Source of the DNA: Streptomyces dengpaensis
GTDB lineage: Bacteria; Actinomycetota; Actinomycetes; Streptomycetales; Streptomycetaceae
Reading direction: 5' to 3'
Assembly: GCF_002946835.1 (NCBI RefSeq)
Contig: NZ_CP026652.1
Span: 2,852,001 to 2,916,000, forward strand
Length of the DNA: 64,000 nucleotides
A program made the translations under genes and the position numbers. Of this stretch, positions 20,371-28,332 are shown piece after piece. The first letter of the stretch is position 1, and every line of letters starts with the position of its first letter. The notes under the pieces were generated by a model. It saw only the letters and a program-made list of their open reading frames with translations. It was not told where the DNA came from and searched no databases.

Positions 20371-22152
20371 TCAGCTCCCATGGTCGCCCCGTCCTTCGAC
20401 GACCATGGCTCCGAGCGTCTCCGCCAGCGCGAACGGCAGCTCCCCGTACGGCCGTCGGGCCGCGTCGACGACCGCCACGCGCAGCCTGCCGCGATCCAGT
20501 GCGGCGATCGGGGCGGCCGCGGTGAGGCTGTCCTCGATACCCCGGGCGGCCACGGGTCCGTGCAGGCGGCCGGTGTGGCTGGCCCGCAGCGGAACATTGC
20601 CGCGGCCGTCGGTCACCACGACGAGCCAGGCCTCCGCGAGGGCGCTGCCCTGTCGGCGGAACGCCTGGCGCATTGTCCGAGCCGCCTGTTCGATGCCGTG
20701 GGCCAGCGGAGTGGCCCTCCCCCTGGGCCGGTACAGGGCGGTCATCAGGCGTGGGTCGAGCACACCGCGCGCGGCGAAGGACTCGGCCCGCAGTTCGTCC
20801 GCCGCGTCGGCGCCGCCGACCTCGATGACGTGGAGGGCCGCGCGCGCGGTGTAGGCCCACTGGAGGAACGGGGTGAGGGCGTCCTGCCAGTCCCAGTCGC
20901 CGCGGCACGTGTGGTCGAGGAGGAGGGTGAGCAGGCGTTCGGGGGCGGGGGCGCGGAGGTTGCTGTGCAGGTCGACGGGTGCGACGGTGAAGTCCTCGTA
21001 GCCCCGGATCCGTTGGTGCACGGCGGCCTCCCGCACGGTGCGCAGCAGCGCGAGGTCCCGCAGATCGTGCGCCCGGCGGGTGCCCACGACCGCGCCGCGT
21101 GCCGAGGCGGGCCCGGAGCGCCGCTGCCAGGGGTTGCGCAGCGGCATGAACTCGCGCAGGGCCACGGCGTCGTCCTCCGGGTACGGCATGCCGAGCGGGG
21201 CACCCGGCGCGGAGCCGACCCCCTCGGCGGGCCCGGACGCAAGCAGCGGCTGCTCCTCCTCCGGGCGGCGGCGCCTGTTGCTCCGGCCCCCTCGGCGGCC
21301 GGTGTCGCCGGGATGCGGCAGCGGTGCGGGCAGCGGGCCGGGCTCCCCGCTGTCGGGACGGTCCGCGGACGGTGCCGGTTCGGTGACACGCAGCCCGATG
21401 AGTCGCGCCGCGTCCTCGCAGTGCGCGGCCGTCACCTCCCGCTGCCCGCCGAGGGTGGCGAGCGCCCGCGCGAGCCGCGCCAGGGCCAGGCTTCTGCGCG
21501 GTCCTGCTCCCGGTCCGAGGATCTCCTGTACGCGGGTGACGGCTTCCTCCGTGGTGGCGGCGAACGCCCCAAGCGGTGCGGCCGAATCCGACGACAGGCC
21601 TTCCGGCACCGTACGCAGCCCGGGCACCGCGAGCCGCAGCGCGAACCGGTCGAGGAGGTGTGGGGTCACCCGGCCCGAGTCCTCCGAGCGGCACACCGCG
21701 AGCCAGCGAGCGCGTGGCCGGTCCACGAGCCGCAGCCCCGGCTGTTCGACGCAGACGACGTCGGCGCCGATGAGCTGCACGGCGGCCCGCATCCCGGCGA
21801 CACTGAGGTGCGCCAGGTCCGGCACGACGGCCAGGGGCGGCGGGCCGGCACCGGCGACGAGAGGGCCGGGGGCGACGGTGAACGCAATTCCGTCGCGGTG
21901 CCGTTCGAGCCGCGAGGTGACCCACAGATCCTCGTCACGGGTGGCGGCGCCGAGCGGGATGCGGGCGGCGGGCGGTCCGGCCGGGCCGCCGAGGATCGCT
22001 GTGAAGAGGCCTGCGACGGGCCGGATCAGTCGCGGCTCCAGGTCGAAGAGCAGCACGCCGGAGAGGGCCGGGTCGAGGGCGGCGCACCGGAAGGCGCGCT
22101 CCAGCCGCCGCGCGTCGTCGGGCGGTTCGAGGGCCGGGGTCGAGGTGGTCAT
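20371..22152 (-). CDS. BchD-like AAA-lid/vWA protein with degenerate MIDAS
   Basis: A 593-residue protein resembling the D subunit of Mg-chelatase-type ATPases. The first 230 residues are an inactive AAA-like half with no P-loop (ALSGVLLFDLEP, LDRFALRLAVPG, an AAA-lid-like helical block around 190-250). An acidic/basic linker follows, then a vWA-like C-terminal half. The first MIDAS element, normally DxSxS, reads LLDHTCRGD, while the later VVVTDGRGN motif is kept. With the BchI-like ATPase encoded just upstream (start 9 bases after its stop) it probably forms a two-subunit ATP-driven remodelling machine. Target unknown. It precedes the CHAT gene. Confidence 0.8.
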   Translation of the reverse strand: MTTSTPALEPPDDARRLERAFRCAALDPALSGVLLFDLEPRLIRPVAGLFTAILGGPAGPPAARIPLGAATRDEDLWVTSRLERHRDGIAFTVAPGPLVAGAGPPPLAVVPDLAHLSVAGMRAAVQLIGADVVCVEQPGLRLVDRPRARWLAVCRSEDSGRVTPHLLDRFALRLAVPGLRTVPEGLSSDSAAPLGAFAATTEEAVTRVQEILGPGAGPRRSLALARLARALATLGGQREVTAAHCEDAARLIGLRVTEPAPSADRPDSGEPGPLPAPLPHPGDTGRRGGRSNRRRRPEEEQPLLASGPAEGVGSAPGAPLGMPYPEDDAVALREFMPLRNPWQRRSGPASARGAVVGTRRAHDLRDLALLRTVREAAVHQRIRGYEDFTVAPVDLHSNLRAPAPERLLTLLLDHTCRGDWDWQDALTPFLQWAYTARAALHVIEVGGADAADELRAESFAARGVLDPRLMTALYRPRGRATPLAHGIEQAARTMRQAFRRQGSALAEAWLVVVTDGRGNVPLRASHTGRLHGPVAARGIEDSLTAAAPIAALDRGRLRVAVVDAARRPYGELPFALAETLGAMVVEGRGDHGS

Positions 22153-22161
22153 GGGGCGGGC

Positions 22162-23121
22162 TCAGCCTGCATCGAAGAGGTCCTTGATCCGGGCATGGTC
22201 GTCGGGCCCCCAGTCGAACGTGCCGCCGTGGGCCGCCTCGGGCCTGCGATGACGCAGGGCGGGCGGCAGGACCCGGAGCAGGTGCCGCGGCTCTACGCGC
22301 TCGGCACCTTCCAGGGCGGCGAGGGCGCGGGCGGCATGGGTGGCGACGATCTCGCCGCGCTGTCCCACGGCGTCGAGCCGCCCGGCCGCCTCGGCGCACA
22401 GCCGCAGGACGGGGTCGGGGACGTCGACCTGTGCGAAGCGCTCCCGGGCGGCTCGAAGACGGTCGCGCACGGCGGCGTTGTCCCGTTCGGCATCCGTCAG
22501 CCACTCCGAGGTGTCCCGGGCCCGTGCTTCCTCGAAGGCGAGGACGGTACGGATCATGCGGTGCCGGGCGTCCGTGTCCAGGTCCGCGGCGGTGACCATG
22601 AGCCCGAAGCGGTCCAGCAACTGGGGCCGCAGCCCGCCCTCTTCCGGGTTCATGGTGCCGACAAGACCGAAGTCGAGTTGCCTGGCGGCGGCCAGCCCCT
22701 CGCGCTGCACGGACAGCTGGCCGGTCGAGACGACGTCGAGGATGATGTTGACGACATGGTCGTCGAGGAGGTTCACCTCATCGACGTAGAGGATTCCCTT
22801 GTCGTGCGCCTCCTCAAGGAGCCCGGGCTGTTCCAGCGTCTCGCCGCGCATCAGGGCGTCGAGCCGCCAGCCTCCGACGACCCGGTCGTCGGTGGCGTTG
22901 ATGGGCAGGGTGACCGGTAGCTCGCCGTGCGCCATCAGGGCGAAGGCGCGGACGAGCGTCGACTTGGCGGTGCCGCGCTGCCCGGCCATGAGCACGCCGC
23001 CGATGCCCGGCGCCACATGGTTGAGCTCCAGGGCCAGCTTCAGGTCGTCCTGTCCCACGACACGGCTGTACGGGAGGATCGACGCGCCGGGGCGCCCCGC
23101 CTCGGGTGCCGTGCCGCTCAC
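22162..23121 (-). CDS. BchI/MoxR-type AAA+ ATPase
   Basis: A 319-residue AAA+ ATPase of the Mg-chelatase I / MoxR clade. Walker A is MAGQRGTAKS near residue 45, followed by the insertion VVGGWRLDALMRGETLEQPGLL; Walker B is ILYVDEVNLLDDHVV, with sensor region LVGTMNPEEGGLRPQLLDRFG and an AAA-lid toward the C-terminus. GTG 23119-23121 overlaps the stop of the preceding small gene (GTGA), implying translational coupling. A genuine chelatase is unlikely because no H subunit or pigment genes are present. A chaperone-like role with the neighbouring vWA protein is inferred. Confidence 0.9.
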   Translation of the reverse strand: MSGTAPEAGRPGASILPYSRVVGQDDLKLALELNHVAPGIGGVLMAGQRGTAKSTLVRAFALMAHGELPVTLPINATDDRVVGGWRLDALMRGETLEQPGLLEEAHDKGILYVDEVNLLDDHVVNIILDVVSTGQLSVQREGLAAARQLDFGLVGTMNPEEGGLRPQLLDRFGLMVTAADLDTDARHRMIRTVLAFEEARARDTSEWLTDAERDNAAVRDRLRAARERFAQVDVPDPVLRLCAEAAGRLDAVGQRGEIVATHAARALAALEGAERVEPRHLLRVLPPALRHRRPEAAHGGTFDWGPDDHARIKDLFDAG

Positions 23122-23522
23122 GAGGCGCCCCCGGTCGCGCCCCCTGCCGCGTCCGGAGGGCCGGAGGTCTGCCAACGGAGGGTGATCTGCAGCTGGGCCT
23201 CGGCCCCGCTCTTGACCAGGGCCGCCACTCCCGCGTCGACCTTGATGGAGAGCTGCATCTCGATCTCGTCGGGCCGCAGACCCGCTTCCAGCTCCTCGAA
23301 CCTCCGTACGGCCTGTGCTGCGCACCGGCGTGCCAGGTCCAGTCCGTCGGTGTAGGCGTCGCGGGCGACCTCCACGACACGCCGGGCGGCTCCTGCCCTG
23401 GTGGCCTCGTCGCCGTAGACGAGGTCGAGGCCGTCGAGGGCGGCCGGGTCCAGATCCGTGTCGACTTCGACGGGGATGGGTCCGTCCGCACCCGCCGGAA
23501 CGGGCCCCACTAAGATCACCAC
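23118..23522 (-). CDS. Small Trypco1-like (CU044_2847-like) protein with early TTA codon
   Basis: A 134-residue protein: variable N-terminus, a middle alpha-helical part (GLDLARRCAAQAVRRFEELEAGLRPDEIEMQLSI) and a C-terminal beta segment (GAEAQLQITLRW). The arrangement RPDEIEMQLSIK...AEAQLQITL parallels the protein encoded at 36852-37394 (VKPDEVSVEFGIELTAK...AGITVTLTW), a family reported beside trypsin and NTPase conflict genes. GTG 23522 has GGGGGGAC directly upstream. Codon 4 is TTA (23511-23513), the codon read by the bldA tRNA. The gene is coupled to the BchI-like ATPase by a GTGA overlap. Probably an adaptor between sensor and effector; function not known. Confidence 0.75.
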   Translation of the reverse strand: MVILVGPVPAGADGPIPVEVDTDLDPAALDGLDLVYGDEATRAGAARRVVEVARDAYTDGLDLARRCAAQAVRRFEELEAGLRPDEIEMQLSIKVDAGVAALVKSGAEAQLQITLRWQTSGPPDAAGGATGGAS

Positions 23523-23629
23523 GCGTCCCCCCGGTCCAACTCTCTTGTAATATTCAGCAGTTGAGAGAGACCTGGGTCCTTCCCCGGTGAGCGAGCGGTT
23601 ATGCGCACCGGGGATCTTCCGGGACGGCG
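23523..23629 (-). other. 107-base gap between FxsT and the second module
   Basis: This is the widest gap but one in the leftward train. It is AT-richer than its neighbours and contains an inverted repeat, CTCTC...GAGAG, around 23542-23571 with a CAACT...AGTTG pair nested in it. It may hold a regulatory hairpin or a secondary promoter for the downstream module. No clear -10/-35 pair is visible. Confidence 0.45.
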
Positions 23630-26600
23630 TCAGGTCGCCTGGGGTTCGAAGTCCCAGTAGGGACGGTTACGGGAACGGGCCGAGATGGTGTGGACATGCT
23701 GGGGCCCGAGCGTGGCGGCCAGGTCGGACAGGGCCTCCTCTTCGACCTTCTCGGCCTGCTGACGGTCCCTCAGGCCACGGAGGTCGGCCGCGTGGGCGAT
23801 ACGGGCGGACAGAGTCAGAGGGTGGGTGCGCCCGAGCGTTTCGGTGGCCCGGGTGATCGTGATCCTGCTGAGTTCGGCCGCGGACTCGGTGTCTCCGACG
23901 AGATTGCGCAGGGCGGAGGCGTTGATGGCGCAGCCCAGGGCGTAGGAGTGGTTCTCCCCCACGACCGTGGTCATGTCGGCCATCGCCTGCTCCATCAGTG
24001 CGTGGGCGTACTCGCGCTCGCCCACGCTCCGCAGGATCAGCGCGTGATTGGCATGGGCTCCGGCGATGAACGGGTGCCCGTCGGTGAGCATCGCCTCGTA
24101 GCGCGCGATGATGGATTCGGCCGCCTCCCGCGCCTGGTCGATGTCACCGTGTTCGCGTGCGAAGCAGCTCTGGCTGACGGCGGCGGCCAGAGTCTGCGGG
24201 TCGGTCTCGCCCAGCTTGCGCTCGTATCGCTCCAGCACTCGGGAGAAGAGCGGGCCCGCCGTGGCCCGGTCGCCACTGCGGTACTGGCACAACGCCAGGT
24301 TGTGCTCGGCGCGCAGGGTCTGCGGATTGTCCGGCCCCATCACGATGCGGTGCTCACGTACGTTCTTCGCCTGGACCGATTCGGCCTCGCTGTAGCGGCC
24401 CAGCAGACGCAGATCTATGGCGTAGGAGACCTCCGAGAAGAGGGTCCACGGGTGCCGCCCCCGCAACAGCTGCCGCCGCGCCTCCAGTGTCCGCCGGTCG
24501 ATGTCCAGTGCCTCCGTGTAGCGACCGAGCAACCGCAGGGAGAATCCAAGGTTGTTCCGAGCGCTGAGGGTCCGTGAGTCCTGCTCGCCGAGAAGGTGGC
24601 TGTAGGTCCCGACCAGCCGCTCGTACAGTTCCAGCGCCTCCTCGTAGCGGCCGAGGCCCCACAGGTCGGCACCCAGACCGTTGACCGCGCGCAGGTGGTC
24701 CAGGTCCTCTTCCCCGCGCTGCTCTCGCAGATGCTCGACAGCCGCACGCTCGATGGCCTCCGTGCGCCGGTACTCACCGGCCGAGCGCAGCAGGTTGGCG
24801 TAGTGGTGGGTCAGCTCCCAGATCCGCGGATGGGCCTCGCCCAGCAGCGGCTTCCACGCCGCCATCGCGCGCTCACCCAGCTTGACTCCCGTCGTGTACT
24901 CGCCGGTGAGCCACATGTAGCGAAGGCAGTTGAGGACCATGTTCTGGACCGCCCGGTCCTCGCTCATGAGGACGTCCGCGTACTTCAGATGCGGCACGAT
25001 CTCGGCGTACGCGTCCCACAGCCGGGTATCGGTGGGGCGCCCGGGGTCGGCCGCCGCCAGCGCGCGACGCACCACGCCCATGAACTCCTGCCGGTCCTCC
25101 GCCGGCATGTCCTTGTGCACGATCTGGTGCACCATGCGGTGCAGATAGAGCGCCTCACCCGAGGACGCCGGGTCGTCCGCCGGTGTCTCGTGGGACTCCA
25201 GGCGGACCACGGAGTACTGGCGCAGCTGGTTGATCGCCTTGTTCCACAGCAGCGGGTCGTTGAGCAGCCCCGCGACCTGCTCGGGCAGCTCGTCGTGCGG
25301 CATCTCCTTCAGAAGCCGTACGGGGATGAAACCGGGCGCGAAGAACGTGCACAGCCGCAGCAGGTCGACCGACTCCGGGACCGTGTCACGCAGCTTGTTC
25401 AGGAGTATCGACCAGGCCGTCTGGAACGCCAGCGGGAAGTCCGCGGAGACCTTGACCACGTCCTGGTCGATGCCGCCCTCCAGGAGGGCGATGTAATCCT
25501 CGACGGACAGGTCGGAATCATTCAGCCAGCCGGCGGTCTGGTCCAGCAGCAGCGGAAGGTCCTCCAGGGCATCCGCCAGCTGGTCGGCCTCCGCCTCCGT
25601 CAGCCGCGGCGCCCGGCGCCTGATGAACGCGACCGACTCGTCGCGGTCGTAGACCGGTACTTCCAGCAGCTTGCTGTTGTGTTCGTTCCACTCCGGGTTG
25701 CGCGAGGTGATCAGCACATGGCCCGGGCCCGTGGGCACCAGGTCCCAGATCTGGTCCGGCTCGTCGGCACCGTCCAGGATCAGCAGCCAGCGGGAGTACG
25801 GATCTCCACGGCGCAGCGAATCCCGTACGGCGCGCAGTCGTTCGCCGTATTCGGCGCCTGTCTGGAGCCCCAACTGCGGTGCCAGTTCGGCCAGTCGGCG
25901 CCGATAGGTGACACGCTTCTCGGAGTTGACCCACCACACGACGTCGTACTCGGAGCCGAACCGGTAGACATACTCGGCCGCGAGCTGCGTCTTGCCCACA
26001 CCCGACATGCCGTGCAGGGTGACCACGCCCGCGCCCTGCTCGGCACCCTGCAGCAGATGGTAGGCGTCGTTGAGCAGGTGCTCGCGTCCGGTGAAACGGG
26101 TGTTGCGGCGGGGCACGCCACCCCACACCTCGGGCATGGCCGCGGGGAAACGCGGCCCGCGCCGCCCGCCGTCCGGGGGCTCGGGCAATGGGTCACCGGG
26201 CAGGTCAAGCCGGTCCAGCAGCCGCCGCTCGGCCTCGTCGGCGCCCACATTGGTGAGGTCCGTCGCCGCGAGCATCGCGGTCGCGGAGGGAACCGACGCC
26301 GTGGTGACCGAGACGGCCGCGAAACGCGACGGGTCAGGTGCCACGACTTCGCGCAGAGCCGCGTTCCACTCCTCGTGGGTGCGGGGACCCAATTGGAAGT
26401 ACCACTCGCTGACGATGACAAGGATCCGACCCTCTGTGCGCTTCAGATCCCCTAGCAGATCCACGAGCGGGGTCTCCGCGGGCGAATCCCATCGCATGTA
26501 CACGACACGGAGGCCTCGCCGCTCCAGTCGGTCCCCGATCCAGGCCGCCCAAGCCCGGTTGAACCCGGCGAAACTGATCGTGACAGTCTGCCTTAAGGCC

Positions 26601-26641
26601 CCCCTGTCGGTTGGCCCGACCGGTGTACGAACTCCAGACAT
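23630..26641 (-). CDS. fxsT: FxsT: TIR / NB-ARC / TPR protein of the FxSxx-COOH system
   Basis: A 1003-residue STAND protein. A TIR-like domain covers about 18-150 (VTISFAGFNRAWAAWIGDRL, ILVIVSEWYFQ). NB-ARC follows, with Walker A HGMSGVGKTQ near 214 and Walker B WLLILDGADEP, and LYLHRMVHQIVH at the MHD-like position. TPR helices run from about 560 to the end (RYEEALELYERLVGTY, RYTEALDIDRRTLEA). ATG 26641 is chosen because GGGGAGG sits just upstream; an ATG six codons earlier is weaker. The family is annotated as the tetratricopeptide protein of the FxSxx-COOH system and follows the HExxH and radical-SAM genes here. Likely a ligand-gated switch. Confidence 0.92.
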   Translation of the reverse strand: MSGVRTPVGPTDRGALRQTVTISFAGFNRAWAAWIGDRLERRGLRVVYMRWDSPAETPLVDLLGDLKRTEGRILVIVSEWYFQLGPRTHEEWNAALREVVAPDPSRFAAVSVTTASVPSATAMLAATDLTNVGADEAERRLLDRLDLPGDPLPEPPDGGRRGPRFPAAMPEVWGGVPRRNTRFTGREHLLNDAYHLLQGAEQGAGVVTLHGMSGVGKTQLAAEYVYRFGSEYDVVWWVNSEKRVTYRRRLAELAPQLGLQTGAEYGERLRAVRDSLRRGDPYSRWLLILDGADEPDQIWDLVPTGPGHVLITSRNPEWNEHNSKLLEVPVYDRDESVAFIRRRAPRLTEAEADQLADALEDLPLLLDQTAGWLNDSDLSVEDYIALLEGGIDQDVVKVSADFPLAFQTAWSILLNKLRDTVPESVDLLRLCTFFAPGFIPVRLLKEMPHDELPEQVAGLLNDPLLWNKAINQLRQYSVVRLESHETPADDPASSGEALYLHRMVHQIVHKDMPAEDRQEFMGVVRRALAAADPGRPTDTRLWDAYAEIVPHLKYADVLMSEDRAVQNMVLNCLRYMWLTGEYTTGVKLGERAMAAWKPLLGEAHPRIWELTHHYANLLRSAGEYRRTEAIERAAVEHLREQRGEEDLDHLRAVNGLGADLWGLGRYEEALELYERLVGTYSHLLGEQDSRTLSARNNLGFSLRLLGRYTEALDIDRRTLEARRQLLRGRHPWTLFSEVSYAIDLRLLGRYSEAESVQAKNVREHRIVMGPDNPQTLRAEHNLALCQYRSGDRATAGPLFSRVLERYERKLGETDPQTLAAAVSQSCFAREHGDIDQAREAAESIIARYEAMLTDGHPFIAGAHANHALILRSVGEREYAHALMEQAMADMTTVVGENHSYALGCAINASALRNLVGDTESAAELSRITITRATETLGRTHPLTLSARIAHAADLRGLRDRQQAEKVEEEALSDLAATLGPQHVHTISARSRNRPYWDFEPQAT

Positions 26642-26805
26642 GCAGCGGCCTCCCCGCACATAATTTTAGAACCAGGGCGCGGCGCCGCGATAGGCAGAGA
26701 CGGGTTCCGATCGCCGACGCTCGCGGTTCGCATCCTTTCCCGCAAACGCGACGATCACCACGCCACAGCGCAACGATCTTCACCTCGATCGGCATCTCCG
26801 TCACG
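26642..26805 (-). promoter_or_regulatory. Spacer with possible internal promoter before fxsT
   Basis: The 164-base spacer between the HExxH gene and fxsT contains TAAAAT about 20 bases before the fxsT start, in an unusually AT-rich patch for this genome. It could be a -10 element for internal initiation, but no convincing -35 accompanies it. Confidence 0.3.
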
Positions 26806-28332
26806 CTACTGGCGCAACTCGGCCGCATGACGTTGCAGCCACAGCGCACGGGCGGCCCTCACGTGTTCGTGGGCCCTGACGGCGTGGTCGCGCGGAGCGG
26901 GCTGCTCGGCCATTCGCTCGTACACGGCGACCATCCCGTCCACGAACTGCCGTCCACGTGAGGTGAGATCGCTCGATCCTACGAGGGCCGGCAGCACCGC
27001 GCCGATCTGTTCGCGGTAGCGGGCGTGCTGCGCCCACGCGGACTCGCGGTGTGCGGGGTTCGCGTCGGCGAGCGCGTGGCGCTGGAAGAAGTCGGCGAGT
27101 GCCAGGTGCGAGTAGGCGCCCTGCAGCAAGCCGTCGTACGGGCGCGGATCAGGCCTCCACGGTGCGAAATATCGTGCGGCGCCGTTCGCATGGTGGAGCG
27201 TCACCATCTCACTGAGTGCGGTGAGTTTGGTGTGCTGCAGTTCGTGGACCAGGGTGGCGGCGAAGCCGACGGGGGTGGGCGGGGTGCTGCTGAGGACGGC
27301 ACCGAACGCCTCCCTCCGCGTGGCGCTGCACCCCCCGGTGGCCCGGCCGTCCGCTGCCGCACCGCCGGGGGGCACTGCCAGGGGAACCAGGCATCGCAAC
27401 AGAGCCACCGCCTCCGCGACCCTCTGCGCGCCGCCGAGCCGCAGTGCCGCGGCGGTGCCCGACCACGATTGCAGCCAGCGTTTGCGTTCCGGGTCGTCAA
27501 GCGTGACCGGGCCGCTCAGTGCGTGGTGGCGGGGGCCTCCGCGCACGGTGCGGTACGGGTCCAGGTCGTCCAGCGGCATGGGCGCGCCACCGGGCAGCAG
27601 GCCAGGCAGGGCGTACGCGGGCGTCCAGGCGGGAGCGGAGGACCAGGCGCCGATTCCACTCTCCAGGTGGACCACGACGTCAGCCGCGCCCTTCTGCCGA
27701 AGCGTCAGCCGGCCACGCCGGTGAACGACGTCGACCGGGGCGTTCCCGAGCCCGGCACCACGCAGCGCCCCGAGGGAAGGCAGGGTGAGTACTCCCTCGG
27801 TGGCGGTCAGCCGTACGGCGAAGCAGATCCCGCCACGGGCGGCGGCCACCGCGGCGATCGCACTGAAGTGGGCCAGGTCCTGGCTCAGTTCGCGCGACTG
27901 CCGCTCTGTGCGGGGGCCGGCTTCCGTGTCCAGCCCGCGCAGAGCGCGCCTGGTCCACGGCCCGGTCAAGGGGTGGAGCAGGCGGGCCCGGGCGGGTGAC
28001 AGCCGGGTGTGCGTCGCGCTTCCTCCACCTGCGACGGCCGGCTGGCCCGTTGGTACGGGCAAGCCATGCCCCGGGCCGCGGCCGGCGGATTCGACACCCG
28101 TCGGCATCGCCCTGTCCGCCTCCACCAACATCTCCCAGTCCGCCCCCACACGCCTGCGCGCCGCGGCGGAACACACCGCCGCGTCCGCCGCGTCCGCCGC
28201 GTCGAGCACGGCGCGCAGCAGCAGCAGACGTCGCGTGTCCTGGTCGCGCACCAGGTGCGCGAGGGTCTCGGGACCGCCTTCCGTGCGGCCGAGTTCGGTC
28301 AGGGCCCGGTCCGGGACCGCCGGCAGGATCAC
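26806..28332 (-). CDS. HExxH-motif peptide-modification protein of the FxSxx-COOH system
   Basis: A 508-residue protein. A helical N-terminal half (LAHLVRDQDTRRLLLLRAVLD) is followed by a beta-rich middle, then LVHELQHTKL near residue 360, the HExxH signature of a metal centre, and downstream TLHHANGAARYFAPWRPDPRP and GAYSHLALADFF. The family is annotated as a putative peptide-modification protein that co-occurs with FxSxx peptides and FxsB. Whether it is a peptidase or another metal-dependent enzyme cannot be decided from sequence. GTG 28330-28332 overlaps the FxsB stop (GTGA), so the two are translationally coupled. Confidence 0.9.
   Translation of the reverse strand: MILPAVPDRALTELGRTEGGPETLAHLVRDQDTRRLLLLRAVLDAADAADAAVCSAAARRRVGADWEMLVEADRAMPTGVESAGRGPGHGLPVPTGQPAVAGGGSATHTRLSPARARLLHPLTGPWTRRALRGLDTEAGPRTERQSRELSQDLAHFSAIAAVAAARGGICFAVRLTATEGVLTLPSLGALRGAGLGNAPVDVVHRRGRLTLRQKGAADVVVHLESGIGAWSSAPAWTPAYALPGLLPGGAPMPLDDLDPYRTVRGGPRHHALSGPVTLDDPERKRWLQSWSGTAAALRLGGAQRVAEAVALLRCLVPLAVPPGGAAADGRATGGCSATRREAFGAVLSSTPPTPVGFAATLVHELQHTKLTALSEMVTLHHANGAARYFAPWRPDPRPYDGLLQGAYSHLALADFFQRHALADANPAHRESAWAQHARYREQIGAVLPALVGSSDLTSRGRQFVDGMVAVYERMAEQPAPRDHAVRAHEHVRAARALWLQRHAAELRQ

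Noticed and set aside
22162..23121. Magnesium chelatase for pigment biosynthesis
   Set aside because: BchI/BchD-like proteins are present, but there is no H subunit or tetrapyrrole gene and the neighbours are STAND and CHAT proteins.
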